Positions 1 to 8,280 are shown, counted from the first letter of the stretch. The stretch is 64,000 nucleotides of DNA from Pedobacter steynii (GCF_900103665.1 NZ_FNGY01000001.1:978445-1042444); one strand, 5' to 3'. The notes: generated by a model from the letters alone, not told the origin. Numbers and translations: made by a program.

Positions 1-135
1 TACCTTGTTTTCTTTGCGGTAAAGGGGTTTGATGCGGTTGTTCATGGTGTGGATACTGGCTGGTCTGGCTGGAATAAAGATCGTGAAATTTCCGGTAGGG
101 CACTGGAAGAATTGAATAAAGTGAAATTTTGGTAA
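1..135 (+). CDS. C-terminal end of a hypothetical protein (cut by the window edge)
   Basis: Frame 1 is open from the first base to a TAA at 133-135 and encodes 44 residues ending ...NKDREISGRALEELNKVKFW. The composition is protein-like (WSGWNKDRE, then a short amphipathic end) and the antisense reading is not. The start and most of the protein lie left of the window, so no function can be given. It precedes the first attC-like site and could be the gene of the preceding cassette, although about 100 bases separate its stop from that site. Confidence 0.6.
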   Translation, partial: YLVFFAVKGFDAVVHGVDTGWSGWNKDREISGRALEELNKVKFW

Positions 136-239
136 AAGGGAGAAGTATATATCTGGACTGGTTTAGGGGTAAACGTTCTTGACAACATAAAAAGAGTTAA
201 TAAACAGAAATTCAAACAACTAAACAAGGAAATAAAGGG

Positions 240-373
240 CAGCTAACAAGGGTTTTGCAATAGTAGGGCGAAACTGCAAAGTTTAACGGTAGTTCTTCGA
301 TTCAACATTTGTACAAAATTGAAGATTTGTGCTTAAATTACCCCACCATCGCAAAGCCCCAAAACGTTAGCTG
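240..373 (+). repeat. attC-like imperfect inverted repeat, site A
   Basis: The left end CAGCTAAC (240-247) is matched by the right end GTTAGCTG (366-373). Inside, GGGTTTTGC near the left pairs with GCAAAGCCCC near the right, with a bulged centre. Short conserved ends plus variable imperfect inner arms is the architecture of integron attC recombination sites. An open frame running through it from 309 gives a poor N-terminus, so the next gene is taken to start after it. Confidence 0.6.
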
Positions 374-395
374 CAATATAGCGCCCCGACACATT

Positions 396-1082
396 ATGAG
401 TTTTGACAGTAGAAAATATCACTTTTATTTGCTTTTTGCGGACACAACAAAAGGTAAAGAGCCGTGGACAAAAAATGAATGGACAAAAAACATTCAACCG
501 CTTTTTGACAAAATCATAAAGCATTCATCCTATTACGACAAAACGGGTTTGGGTGTCCACGCTCATACACCACGACCTAACTCTGAATATTATGATGAAA
601 TGAAATTCGGAAAACTTCGTTGGAATGAAAAGTCGTTTGAAAAATGGACTTTTGGTGACGAAGAAAAGGAGCGGCAGTTGGACTGTTTGGACTGTTGGAC
701 ACCAATGCGGACCGTATGTGAAAAAATAGATTCTGCACCTGACATCTACTTTAGTATTTGGAATGAACAAAACCATCCCAAAAAAGAGAAGATAAAATTT
801 GACTTTCTAATGGTTGTTGCAATTGCAGAAGAACTCAATTACAAAGGGACAGACGACATAAGAGAATTATCAAAAATTCTAAATGCTAAGAAAACGGTAT
901 ATAAATACAGACGTTGGGGAAGTGTTCACGACCCCGAAAAAAATGCGCAATGGAGTTTTATCAATTCAATACAAGACACAACTTCATTTGGTATTTACAG
1001 AGCTGAAACGTTAGACATACACGACACAAAATTTGATGACCTTAAATTTGAACCTTATTGGACGACAATATACGGCAGCTAA
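396..1082 (+). CDS. hypothetical cassette protein, 228 aa
   Basis: ATG at 396 gives MSFDSRKYHFYLLF. The frame is open further upstream from a TTG at 309, but that stretch lies inside the attC-like site, so the later ATG is preferred. The protein is soluble and rich in Lys, Asp, Trp and aromatic residues (LDCLDCWTPM, FSIWNEQNHPKKEK), with no signal peptide or membrane segment. I do not recognise the family. Its TAA stop lies inside the left end of the next attC-like site (GGC AGC TAA C), the compact arrangement expected of an integron cassette. Base composition resembles its cassette neighbours. Confidence 0.65.
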   Translation: MSFDSRKYHFYLLFADTTKGKEPWTKNEWTKNIQPLFDKIIKHSSYYDKTGLGVHAHTPRPNSEYYDEMKFGKLRWNEKSFEKWTFGDEEKERQLDCLDCWTPMRTVCEKIDSAPDIYFSIWNEQNHPKKEKIKFDFLMVVAIAEELNYKGTDDIRELSKILNAKKTVYKYRRWGSVHDPEKNAQWSFINSIQDTTSFGIYRAETLDIHDTKFDDLKFEPYWTTIYGS

Positions 1083-1154
1083 CATTGCATTGGTGTTTAT
1101 AGGGGCTGACGTGCCCTGATTTCCCCTATAACGCCAATGCTTCAACGTTAGCTG
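1076..1154 (+). repeat. attC-like imperfect inverted repeat, site B
   Basis: CAGCTAAC (1076-1083) pairs with GTTAGCTG (1147-1154). Inner arms pair GCATTGG with CCAATGC and TATAGGGG with CCCCTATA, around a short loop, giving a 79-bp folded site. This is the clearest of the set and matches the size and organisation of bacterial attC sites. The stop codon of the preceding gene overlaps its left end. Confidence 0.7.
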
Positions 1155-1215
1155 ACCCAATTGACAAGTGGATGTGACAATATTATCCGGAAGGATAAAC
1201 AACATACTGCTTAAA

Positions 1216-1671
1216 ATGAATTCTCATAAAATAATGGAAAAATACTTAAAACCACTATACGACTTCCTTGAAAAGGATGAATGGTATTTAGAAGAAGCTG
1301 AGTTCATTAATTTACAATATGACATTGTAGACGAAATGGAAGCAGACAAAATCGGCTTCGATGCAGTCGAAAATATACTTGAACTAATGGAAAAAAATCA
1401 TTTGGTGGAATTTGGAACCCCTGGACCATTAACGCATTTTATTGAGAAATTTTATAAAGAAAGGCAAGAAGATTACGAGAATTTACTAAAGAAATCAGTA
1501 AAAGACAAACCAACAGTTCATACAGTTTGGTTATTGAACCGTGTAATAAATGGAAATAAAAAACAAAAAGAATTAATTGGAATACTAAATTCTATAAGTA
1601 AAGACAAGGAAATAAAACAAGAGATACGAGATGTTGCTAATAACTTTTTAGAATATCACCAAAATAAATAA
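1216..1671 (+). CDS. hypothetical cassette protein, 151 aa
   Basis: ATG at 1216 gives MNSHKIMEKYLKPLYDFLEK. A GTG at 1168 would add 16 unconvincing residues. The protein is acidic, all-helical and soluble (FLEKDEWYLEEAEF, VENILELMEKN, LLNRVINGNKKQKELIGIL). Such small helical proteins are often immunity factors of polymorphic toxins, but no diagnostic motif is visible and that role is only suggested by the neighbours. The gene is bracketed by attC-like sites B and C, so it looks like a complete one-gene cassette. Confidence 0.6.
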   Translation: MNSHKIMEKYLKPLYDFLEKDEWYLEEAEFINLQYDIVDEMEADKIGFDAVENILELMEKNHLVEFGTPGPLTHFIEKFYKERQEDYENLLKKSVKDKPTVHTVWLLNRVINGNKKQKELIGILNSISKDKEIKQEIRDVANNFLEYHQNK

Positions 1672-1696
1672 TTGGTAGATTTAGCTATGAGAAAAA

Positions 1697-1756
1697 GCGG
1701 AATAACAAGGGGTTTGCAGTTTCGCCCCACCATCGCAAAGCCCCGAAATGTTAGCG
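1697..1756 (+). repeat. attC-like imperfect inverted repeat, site C
   Basis: The left part GCGGAATAACAAGGGGTTTGC and the right part GCAAAGCCCCGAAATGTTAGC form a stem of GGGGTTTGC with GCAAAGCCCC plus outer TAAC/GTTA ends, with a 17-nt loop. The loop carries the same CGCCCCACCATC string that precedes the right arm in site A, showing that the sites are related. Confidence 0.6.
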
Positions 1757-1797
1757 GTAATTTTGCAGAACCGCAGAAATCGACAGAATAAGATAAA

Positions 1798-2046
1798 ATG
1801 AATATTGAAGAAATTTTTAACGAAATAAGAAATAATCCGAAATTAACTTACGCAATTATCGCAATAGTTTTAACTTTGGTTTTAATTGGATATATAAAAA
1901 GGTGGAAATGGGCAACAGAACCAACGGGTCATAGAAAAAGTATGATACTTGTGGAGTGGTTTGGTTTTGAAAACTATCGAAAAATAATGATTGGAGTACT
2001 CATCATCGGCATTATTAGCTTGCTTTTTCTATTGTATATGGCATAA
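1798..2046 (+). CDS. small membrane protein resembling Imm17 immunity proteins
   Basis: 82 residues with two membrane segments (about 18-32 and 62-80) separated by a cytoplasmic-looking stretch KRWKWATEPTGHRKSMILVEWFG. The order membrane helix, tryptophan/arginine loop, WFGFENYRK, membrane helix resembles the Imm17 family of toxin immunity proteins, as I remember it. If so, it would protect against a toxin acting at the membrane or delivered by a kin cell. No toxin gene is adjacent. It follows attC-like site C and shares a cassette with the next gene, 32 bp downstream. Confidence 0.55.
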   Translation: MNIEEIFNEIRNNPKLTYAIIAIVLTLVLIGYIKRWKWATEPTGHRKSMILVEWFGFENYRKIMIGVLIIGIISLLFLLYMA

Positions 2047-2078
2047 TGGTAAACAAAAAATAAACAACTGGAACTATA

Positions 2079-2588
2079 ATGTTTAACAAAGAAATTTATA
2101 TCAAAGAAATGACCAAAATGGTTGATAATGCCATTGAGCGTATGAAAAATGAATATTCGCAATTTAAAATTTTTACAGCAAGTATTTGGACTGATCCAAA
2201 TGCGGCTGCAAGCTCAATTGGATTTGATAGTAAAGAAAATTCACTCAAAAATGTTGACAAGTCAAATGAATGGGATAAAAAGTATTATGAAAAATATTTA
2301 GCCGAAGGGGATTTAGAACAAGCAGCGTTATTTAAGCCTAAAGAAGCGACAAGAATGTGCAATCCTGCAGACTACAACCTAAAAGACTTTGAAGAAACTT
2401 CTCATAAAAGCTTTTCCAAAAACTGGGAAAGTGAAACTGATGGAAAATGTTGGACAGAATTATATCCGGCCTTACGAGAAATTGGAAAATATGCTTTTGC
2501 TAAGATTAAAAATGCAAACTTAGAAGATGGTTTTGAACTATCAATTAATAGTAAAAAAGATTGGTATGGCAAAACATGGAAAATCTAA
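2079..2588 (+). CDS. hypothetical protein, possibly DUF4303-like immunity protein
   Basis: 169 residues, soluble, alpha/beta. The stretch FKIFTASIWTDPNAAASSIGFDS followed by a helical, charged middle and a C-terminal ELYPALREIGKYAFAKI helix is reminiscent of DUF4303-type proteins found among polymorphic-toxin immunity genes. I cannot confirm that. It lies 32 bp after the Imm17-like gene and probably shares its transcript. After its TAA the sequence TAACGCTAAAC could be one arm of a decayed attC-like site, but no matching arm was found. Confidence 0.55.
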   Translation: MFNKEIYIKEMTKMVDNAIERMKNEYSQFKIFTASIWTDPNAAASSIGFDSKENSLKNVDKSNEWDKKYYEKYLAEGDLEQAALFKPKEATRMCNPADYNLKDFEETSHKSFSKNWESETDGKCWTELYPALREIGKYAFAKIKNANLEDGFELSINSKKDWYGKTWKI

Positions 2589-2615
2589 TAACGCTAAACG
2601 AGAGACCAAAACTAT

Positions 2616-3407
2616 GTGGCGCTTTTCCATCATTTCCAGTTCTATATGGACATAAGATCCCTTATTCATCATCAACCTGTGTTAAGTAATAGTGCCGCAA
2701 AATCGGTAAATAAGGATGCAGCAGAATCGGTAACAATGCGGGAGAAAAAAGGCAAGAAAGCCTATAGAAAAAGGGTGATCAAGGCATATACAGATCATGT
2801 TGACGAGGATAAACTAAACAGCTTAAAAAAGAAAATATACTTAACCAGTCAATTAGAAATGAAAAAATATTATAAAATAGACAATAAAGGACAACAGCTT
2901 TATAAAGAAACATGGTTTGATAAAAAAAAGAATGTTGCCATTGTTCACTATGGGAAAGTTGGTTATCGAGGAAAAACAGAAGAAATACCCCTTGATGAAG
3001 TAAAAACAAATAATGATTTTTTAGCTAATTTCTGTAAAGACTGCAAAGCGGATGGATATTACGAAATACCTCAGGACAAACATGCTTGGGTAGTTGTTCA
3101 ATTCCCCTTAAAAAGCGAATTAGGAAACAAAAGAGATTTATGGTTAAAAGACAAGGTGCAGGAGTATTTAAAAAACCATCTTGGCTGGAATGGACTTGGC
3201 GATGTTGACGGTTTCGATATGGGACAAAAAAAATTAAATATTTTTTGTCAAGTTGTTGACGATGAAAGGGCTGTTAGTAGTATTAAAACCTGTTTAAAAG
3301 AATATCATCTTGATTTAAATCAGGCAAGAATTGCAACAAAAAAAATTGGAGAAAAAGAATATACCTTAAAATTCTCTCACAAAAAAATAGACAATTTTGA
3401 ATTATGA
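2616..3407 (+). CDS. WGR-like domain protein of unknown function
   Basis: The frame is open from a GTG at 2616 and the true start is uncertain. A start at the in-frame methionine of MKKYYKIDNKGQQLYKE would leave about 182 residues. The middle reads KETWFDKKKNVAIVHYGKVGYRGKT, which resembles a WGR domain (a small beta domain with a Trp...YG.VG..G pattern). The C-terminal half (WVVVQFPLKSE..., then KKLNIFCQVVDDERAV) looks like a ferredoxin-type alpha/beta fold. The first 80 residues are basic and may belong to an older fused gene. Its end overlaps the next start by 4 nt (ATGA), indicating translational coupling. Confidence 0.5.
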   Translation: MALFHHFQFYMDIRSLIHHQPVLSNSAAKSVNKDAAESVTMREKKGKKAYRKRVIKAYTDHVDEDKLNSLKKKIYLTSQLEMKKYYKIDNKGQQLYKETWFDKKKNVAIVHYGKVGYRGKTEEIPLDEVKTNNDFLANFCKDCKADGYYEIPQDKHAWVVVQFPLKSELGNKRDLWLKDKVQEYLKNHLGWNGLGDVDGFDMGQKKLNIFCQVVDDERAVSSIKTCLKEYHLDLNQARIATKKIGEKEYTLKFSHKKIDNFEL

Positions 3408-3727
3408 AACAGATCGAATTACAAGCAATGAATTTTAAACAATCACTTCCTGTTGTTTATGAAGATTTAGAACCGTTCCTAATGGCTGAACTTAATTTGC
3501 TTAGAGATAAATTGATTTCTCTTCCTGATAGTACAAGCAGCAAAGAAATACTCTACCTATTTGAGAGTTGTGTATTGTCTTTGAACAATATTGAAAACAA
3601 CGAAGAAATTGACAGCACAATTGACACAGAAGAACGAGAGGGGTTGTGCGATGCTTTATACAAGATGGGGACTATTGTGGGACTTGATGAAACAACAGAA
3701 TATATTGATAATTGGAGAGAATGGTAG
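3404..3727 (+). CDS. hypothetical acidic protein, 107 aa
   Basis: Starts in an ATGA overlap with the preceding gene, so the two are translated together. The protein is acidic and helical (LRDKLISLPDSTSSKEILYLFESCVLSLNNIENNEE), with no signal peptide or membrane segment. I recognise no family. An acidic helical partner coupled to a basic WGR-like protein fits a two-protein complex or an effector with an inhibitor; this is inference. It is the last gene before attC-like site E. Confidence 0.6.
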   Translation: MKQIELQAMNFKQSLPVVYEDLEPFLMAELNLLRDKLISLPDSTSSKEILYLFESCVLSLNNIENNEEIDSTIDTEEREGLCDALYKMGTIVGLDETTEYIDNWREW

Positions 3728-3766
3728 TGGCAAGTTTTAAATACGCATATGTGGACTAAAAACTAC

Positions 3767-3897
3767 CGCCAACAGTAGGTTGGCAATGAAGGGGCTTGAC
3801 GTGCAAAACTTAACATTGATAACCCTATTGAACTTTTGTGCTAAGCTCGGCTGACAGTTTTCAAATGCCCCACCATTAAGCCCTGTTTGTTAGGCCA
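3767..3897 (+). repeat. attC-like imperfect inverted repeat, site E (end of cassette row)
   Basis: The left end GCCAAC (near 3769) and right end GTTAGGC (3889-3895) are inverted. Inner arms AGGGGCTT (3790 region) and AAGCCCT (3878 region) pair, and the string GCCCCACCATTA echoes CCCCACCATC in sites A and C. Beyond it the gene organisation changes strand and style, so this marks the right border of the cassette row. Confidence 0.5.
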
Positions 3898-3913
3898 CAG
3901 ATTTTTATTGGCT

Positions 3914-3951
3914 TAAAAAAAGGAAACAGCCATAATATGGTGTTTCCTTAA
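3914..3951 (-). terminator. intrinsic terminator of the 4009-4647 gene
   Basis: On the minus strand AAGGAAACA and TGTTTCCTT form a stem around an AT-rich loop, followed by seven T. It lies downstream of the minus-strand gene ending at 4009. Confidence 0.65.
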
Positions 3952-4008
3952 GTAGGGAGGAGCGGAGTCGAACCACGATCTCCGCCTGCCTAGGAATAGT
4001 CGAACAGC

Positions 4009-4647
4009 CTAATCAAGCAATTCGGGATGATGCCGGGTAATGTAAGCCAATGCTTTTGTTTCAAACACCACACCGATCGATTCCATTAATTTCTCCAGAT
4101 ACTCATTGATTTCCAAAATCACAGGACCGATCTCTTCATTTTTTACTACACTGCTCTCTTCCCTGGAACTGATGAGGAGTTGATCTAGAATGTCGTACCA
4201 CTCCGTTAAACTCCTATAATCAAAAAACTCCTCAAAGAAAATATTTACGTCATTTACTTCGTTTCCTACAAGCTTGCGGAAGTATAAATGCGGACAGCTT
4301 AAAATTTGCTCATTTTCCAGGTAATAGCCAAAACAGGCTTTAACATTTCTGTAAACTGGATGATCTTTTTCTATTTTGAAGTTCTCCTCGCTGGTATATA
4401 GAATATGAGCAATTTCCAATAGTTTAATACATTGATGATGGAGTAATTCAAATTCGTCCGGGTCTCCAAATTGGTCATTCGACAATGAGCAGGCTGTTTT
4501 AATCCAATTGAATACTTCCATCCGGAAATCCTCAATATATGCATCAAGGATCCAGAATTTTCCGATACCATATAGCGGATAGTCGATTTCATAACTGGTT
4601 AATTGTCTGAAGTTTGTTTCTGATAAAGTTGTTGTTGCTGTTTTCAT
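4009..4647 (-). CDS. member of a Pedobacter-type ~200-residue paralogous family
   Basis: 212 residues, soluble, all-helical. It shares a layout with the products at 4682-5281 and 14979-15578: an N-terminal LTSYEI-type motif, a first block about a 'lead' residue string (YIEDFRMEVFNWIKTACSL), a helix LLEIAHILYTSEE, a middle HLYFRKLVGNE(V), an EFFDYRSLTEWYDILDQLL block and a C-terminal helix EYLEKLMESIG. Each half repeats the pattern 'F...FF..y.l..w...ld.ll...', so the family looks like an internal duplication. Function is unknown. It lies 34 bp after its paralogue at 4682 on the same strand, and the pair is divergent from an XRE regulator. Confidence 0.7.
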   Translation of the reverse strand: MKTATTTLSETNFRQLTSYEIDYPLYGIGKFWILDAYIEDFRMEVFNWIKTACSLSNDQFGDPDEFELLHHQCIKLLEIAHILYTSEENFKIEKDHPVYRNVKACFGYYLENEQILSCPHLYFRKLVGNEVNDVNIFFEEFFDYRSLTEWYDILDQLLISSREESSVVKNEEIGPVILEINEYLEKLMESIGVVFETKALAYITRHHPELLD

Positions 4648-4681
4648 GTTATTGTTTTTTTTGTGAGTGGATAAATTGGTT

Positions 4682-5281
4682 TTAATTCTGAATTTCTTTA
4701 GTTCTGCAGCTTCGTTCGTATATCAGCCAACTGGCTTCGTAAAGCTTTTGAAGATTTTCATAAACGATGATGATTTCATCCTTCATCAGGAGTTCATCGT
4801 TGCAGAATGGGCTTAAGGCTTCGCTCATCCAGTACTGCAGAATACGCCTATAGTCTGTTAGTTTATATTGCTTAAATAGCTTGCTAAACAGTATCCCTGG
4901 ATTCCAGAGTTCTTCCATGCTCAATACAGTTGGATAAAATTTGATTTCCTGCTGCTCTTTGTTGAGGAACCCTTCTCTGAGTGCTTTCTCTGATTCATCC
5001 AGGTTGAAATTGTTTGGAGTGCTTTTTTCTCTCAATAGCCAGGCGGCCTCTAATAGCTTTATAGTCATTCTGTATTGAAGGAATAAGTCTGATGGGCAAT
5101 TCCTTCTCCTGTATGTTTTATTAGTGAGTAGGAGGTTTCTCCAATACTTAAGCTGTTCCAGCTGAGCAGGAAGGTGATCATGAAGACAAAAGTCTTTCAA
5201 TATAACCTTGGGGTTTTCTATTTCACTTTGGCTGAGGTTATAAAGTAGAAGTGTTTTTGTTGAAATGTTTTTAGTCTTCAT
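4682..5281 (-). CDS. second member of the ~200-residue paralogous family
   Basis: ATG at 5281 gives MKTKNISTKTLLLYNLSQSEIENPKVILKDFCLHD; an upstream ATG at 5338 adds 19 residues with no family support. 199 residues. The blocks LSQSEIENPKVILKDFC, LKYWRNLLL, IKLLEAAWLLREKS, LFSKLFKQYKLTDYRRILQYWMSEAL and ENLQKLYEASWLIYE follow the same two-fold helical layout as the neighbouring paralogue, with low sequence identity. First gene of a minus-strand pair; its upstream region is shared with the divergent XRE regulator, which is therefore the obvious candidate to control it. Function unknown. Confidence 0.7.
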   Translation of the reverse strand: MKTKNISTKTLLLYNLSQSEIENPKVILKDFCLHDHLPAQLEQLKYWRNLLLTNKTYRRRNCPSDLFLQYRMTIKLLEAAWLLREKSTPNNFNLDESEKALREGFLNKEQQEIKFYPTVLSMEELWNPGILFSKLFKQYKLTDYRRILQYWMSEALSPFCNDELLMKDEIIIVYENLQKLYEASWLIYERSCRTKEIQN

Positions 5282-5446
5282 GATTTCCCTATTTTTGTAG
5301 TACGAATAGATATCATTTGGAACTTCTAACCCATGCAATTTTTATTCTATTTAAGTTTTAGTTAATTAAAATACAAAAATATATCCTTATTGTGTTATTT
5401 ATGTCGTTATGTTTTAGTAAATTTGATTTCACAAAACTTAAAAGAC

Positions 5447-5926
5447 ATGAGAACTACAACAGATGCAGCAGCAAAAATCCACCAGGGAAAAAATGTAAAA
5501 CGCTTTCGCGAGATGCTTGGAATAAGGCAAGAGGCTTTGGCTGATCAGTTGGGGTCGGAGTGGAGTCAAAAACGGATTTCTTTAATAGAATCCAGAGAGA
5601 GCGTAGATCCGGCTTTGTTGAATTCGATAGCTGAGGTGCTAAAAATCCCAGTGCAGGTATTAGAGAACTTTAATGAACAGGCGGCAATAAATTATTTTAA
5701 TACATTTAATAATAGTACTCAACATAACAACCATAACGGAGGAGATGTGAACCATACGAATACTCAAAATTTCGACCCTTTCATTGCATTGGTAGAAGCC
5801 ATGAAAGAGCTTAAAATAATCTACGGAGAGAACAGAAAACTTTATGAGGAAAATAAAGGCCTCTATGAAAGTCTGCTCCACCTTGAACGAGAAAAGATCA
5901 CTGATTTACAATCTAGATTAGCCTGA
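5447..5926 (+). CDS. XRE-family transcriptional regulator with C-terminal coiled coil
   Basis: ATG at 5447 gives MRTTTDAAAKIHQGKNVKRFRE; an open frame from 5390 is upstream of this and is not needed. 159 residues. Residues 13-75 form a helix-turn-helix (IRQEALADQLGSEWSQKRISLIESRE...PALLNSIAEVLKI). A low-complexity Asn/His linker (NNSTQHNNHNGGDVNHTN) leads to a coiled coil (ALVEAMKELKIIYGENRKLYEENKGLYESLLHLEREK). The coiled coil should mediate oligomerisation. Divergent from the paralogue pair at 4009-5281 and probably controls it and itself. The broken gene at 14729-14954 is a relative and also sits beside a member of the same family. Confidence 0.8.
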   Translation: MRTTTDAAAKIHQGKNVKRFREMLGIRQEALADQLGSEWSQKRISLIESRESVDPALLNSIAEVLKIPVQVLENFNEQAAINYFNTFNNSTQHNNHNGGDVNHTNTQNFDPFIALVEAMKELKIIYGENRKLYEENKGLYESLLHLEREKITDLQSRLA

Positions 5927-6064
5927 TTTGACAAGTCAGAATTGGACTACTCTAAAAAATAAAATAGATGGTCTAATCTCAAAAACTCTTTTTAATGAAA
6001 CCAAACATGGGGATATGCAAGAATCGAAGTAAACGGCTATCTTAGGCTAACTTTTATTCTCCAA

Positions 6065-6475
6065 ATGCAAACAATAGACTTGCTGCCTAATCAAATCATT
6101 AATTTACTCAATTACAGTTATGCTATAGTGAAGAAACTTCTTGAAGAGCAGGGAGAGTTCTTTCCTATTGGAATCTACGTAGACACGACAGGAAAGATAA
6201 TTGATAGTTTAGCATTTTATGGTGATGATTTCCCTCTTAGTAATGTCTTAATTGATCAGATGCAAAATGATTTCACCAAGAGATTAGCTTCCGGTAGTAT
6301 CGCTGCTTATTCAATTGTTTATGATGCGATAGTGAGAAATGAACAATATAAAGATCCTATTGATGTGGCAATAGCTAAATTCGTGAGTAACAGTCCTCAT
6401 TCAAAAGGAGATTGTTTTATGCCTTATCAAATTATAGATGGTAAAGTGAAATTCCTTGAACCATGGCTGGAATGA
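6065..6475 (+). CDS. hypothetical protein, 136 aa
   Basis: Compact alpha/beta protein (FFPIGIYVDTTGKIIDSLAFYGDD, then AAYSIVYDAIVRNEQYKDPIDVAIAKFV and PYQIIDGKVKFLEPWLE). There is no signal peptide or membrane segment. The IGIYVDTTGKI..LAFYGDD string has the look of a small sensory or immunity-type fold, but no family can be named. It stands alone, 138 bp after the regulator gene. Confidence 0.6.
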   Translation: MQTIDLLPNQIINLLNYSYAIVKKLLEEQGEFFPIGIYVDTTGKIIDSLAFYGDDFPLSNVLIDQMQNDFTKRLASGSIAAYSIVYDAIVRNEQYKDPIDVAIAKFVSNSPHSKGDCFMPYQIIDGKVKFLEPWLE

Positions 6476-6589
6476 TCTTCAATAAGAGAATATGGTAATT
6501 AAATCCATAGAAATTCCCACCAGGGTAGACCTTGACGATCTTCTGGCAGATGATACCCCGTAAAAAATCAAAATTCCTTTGCTGAACGA

Positions 6590-7633
6590 CTAATTCAACA
6601 TGTCCCATTCCGATTTTAATATCGCAAACTGATATTCATTGACCCATCTGTCATTTACAAACCGATTTTCAATAAAATAACCTTCCTTTTTAAAGCCCAG
6701 ATCTTTTAATAGGTTGATCATTTCCTTGCTATCTGCGCTCAGCTTCAGAACAACCCGATTAACCTTTGCTTTTTTAAATAAAAGAGACAGTGTTGAAGAC
6801 AGAGATTCTTTTATATTCATTTGTTCGTTAGGAAAGGAATTGATAATGAGTTCCGCAATGCGGTCATCATGCTGACTGAGTTTTAACTCGCAGTCTCCGC
6901 TTACTTTTTTGCTAAACTCATCCTGCAACAAATGAACAAATTCAGGAATATCTTTAATTTCAGAGGTGCTATCATCTGCAATTCTTGCTTTACGGTCTAA
7001 GTTCAAAGAGCCCACGTGTACACTATTGGAGATCTCTCTGCCATCCTCTTTAGCAAAAGAGATATAGGCTTCCATACGCTCATTTATATGTTGCGGACTA
7101 ATAGCAAGTACATCTTTTCCTTCCACTCTTTTTGCCCCGATCAATTGACAACAGGTCTCTTTTAAATCAGGAAAATAAATCACCAGCATTGCACGATCAT
7201 TATGATACTGGCTCACCGGGATGTCCGATTTCTCCCAGTTAAAGGTGATTTTCTCGGCCGTTTGACTGATGCCTGGATTAACAGCCACAGGAAGTGTTCC
7301 CATGCTCATTAATACTTTTGTATAATCCAGACTGATGTTTGGATATACTCCCTGAAGTGCATTCTTTTTATTATAAGAAACTGCTTCATTGTATTCGTTT
7401 CTGTCTGTTCCCGCAACGGCAAGGCGGAATCCTATACGGATCGCATGGATTGAGGGCTTGAGGATCTCATTTACGATCTTCATCTTTTCACAGTTTGCCT
7501 TTCTTGCCGGGGTAAGCGGTTTAGTGCTTTTGCCAATCATTCTGATGACATGTTTGCCTTTTAAGGTATAACCTACCAGGTTGCCGACTCTGCCATGGAA
7601 TCCGCCAAATAACCCATTTCTTAATGTTCCCAT
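6590..7633 (-). CDS. DUF6266 protein fused to a C-terminal GNAT-like domain
   Basis: 347 residues. Residues 1-215 match the DUF6266 layout shared with the two other copies here (MGTLRNGLFGGFHGRVGNLVGYTLKGKHVIR, KPLTPARKA, NISLDYTKVLMSMGTLP, then a beta-rich Ig-like part). Residues about 230-347 (LELIINSFPNEQ..., VLKLSADSKEMINLLKDLG, FKKEGYFIENRFVNDRWVNEY) have the end of a GNAT acetyltransferase: an LLKDLGFKKEGYF motif followed by a long beta strand. The other two copies lack this part. DUF6266 function is unknown. The GNAT call is by pattern and the acetyl-CoA loop is not obvious. Confidence 0.75.
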   Translation of the reverse strand: MGTLRNGLFGGFHGRVGNLVGYTLKGKHVIRMIGKSTKPLTPARKANCEKMKIVNEILKPSIHAIRIGFRLAVAGTDRNEYNEAVSYNKKNALQGVYPNISLDYTKVLMSMGTLPVAVNPGISQTAEKITFNWEKSDIPVSQYHNDRAMLVIYFPDLKETCCQLIGAKRVEGKDVLAISPQHINERMEAYISFAKEDGREISNSVHVGSLNLDRKARIADDSTSEIKDIPEFVHLLQDEFSKKVSGDCELKLSQHDDRIAELIINSFPNEQMNIKESLSSTLSLLFKKAKVNRVVLKLSADSKEMINLLKDLGFKKEGYFIENRFVNDRWVNEYQFAILKSEWDMLN

Positions 7634-8280
7634 TTTGATGTTTTTAATTAATTATTTAAATTGTTTTTAACAATTTACGAAATGTTTTTCATATCGTATT
7701 AATATGTGTTATAATAAAACAAACTGTAGTTTGATTTTGGAAACGTCGTTTAAAGGTGGTGGGGACCAATAATTGACCTATCAACCTCCTGATGATGGTT
7801 ATATAATGGACAATAGCAATATAACGGAAATGTAAAACATTTCAATCGGATCTCAGTATGAATGTTTTTTATCTGTGGAAGGGGGATATCTACAACGTGT
7901 TTAAATGTTTTAATTGTTGAAATAACGAAAATAATTAGTGTTTAATTTTTTGTTACAAATTACATATATTTATACTATAACAATGTTTAGTGCGTTATTT
8001 AGCAATTATATATTCTTGCTGGAATATTGTTCGTTTTAATGTGAACTGAAGCAGAAGCCTAAAGAAAGATTAAAATAAAAAGGGAGGGAAATAATTAACA
8101 TACAAATTAACCTTTAAATCGCATCCCATGATGAAATACTTAAATCCTAAATAGTACCTCGAGCGCTCGACTCAATTGGTCTCCCGTAAAATCATCCTTA
8201 TTCGTTAACTACATAGGCCTTATTTTTTATTGCCTGGGTAATTCCCTTGTCCAAAATTGGCCTGATAAATCCTTATTGTT
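7634..8280. other. gene-free AT-rich stretch
   Basis: About 650 bases without a convincing ORF on either strand. The one structured item is the 12-bp palindrome TCGAGCGCTCGA at 8159-8170, which stands out as GC-rich in AT-rich DNA. The part nearest 7633 presumably holds the promoter of the DUF6266-GNAT gene. Confidence 0.5.

Noticed and set aside
3953..3990. tRNA-like 3' end (GGTTCGACTCC on the minus strand) downstream of the 4009 gene
   Set aside because: Only a T-arm-like string is present; no acceptor, D-arm or anticodon arm could be built, and no second copy was found as an attachment site.
6491..6565. 24-codon ORF starting MVIKSIEIPTRVDLDDLL
   Set aside because: Composition is protein-like, but it is very short and isolated; it could be a remnant and I cannot support a gene.
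8159..8170. Palindrome TCGAGCGCTCGA as an operator or replication site
   Set aside because: Single copy, no nearby promoter-like box in a useful position and no partner sites.
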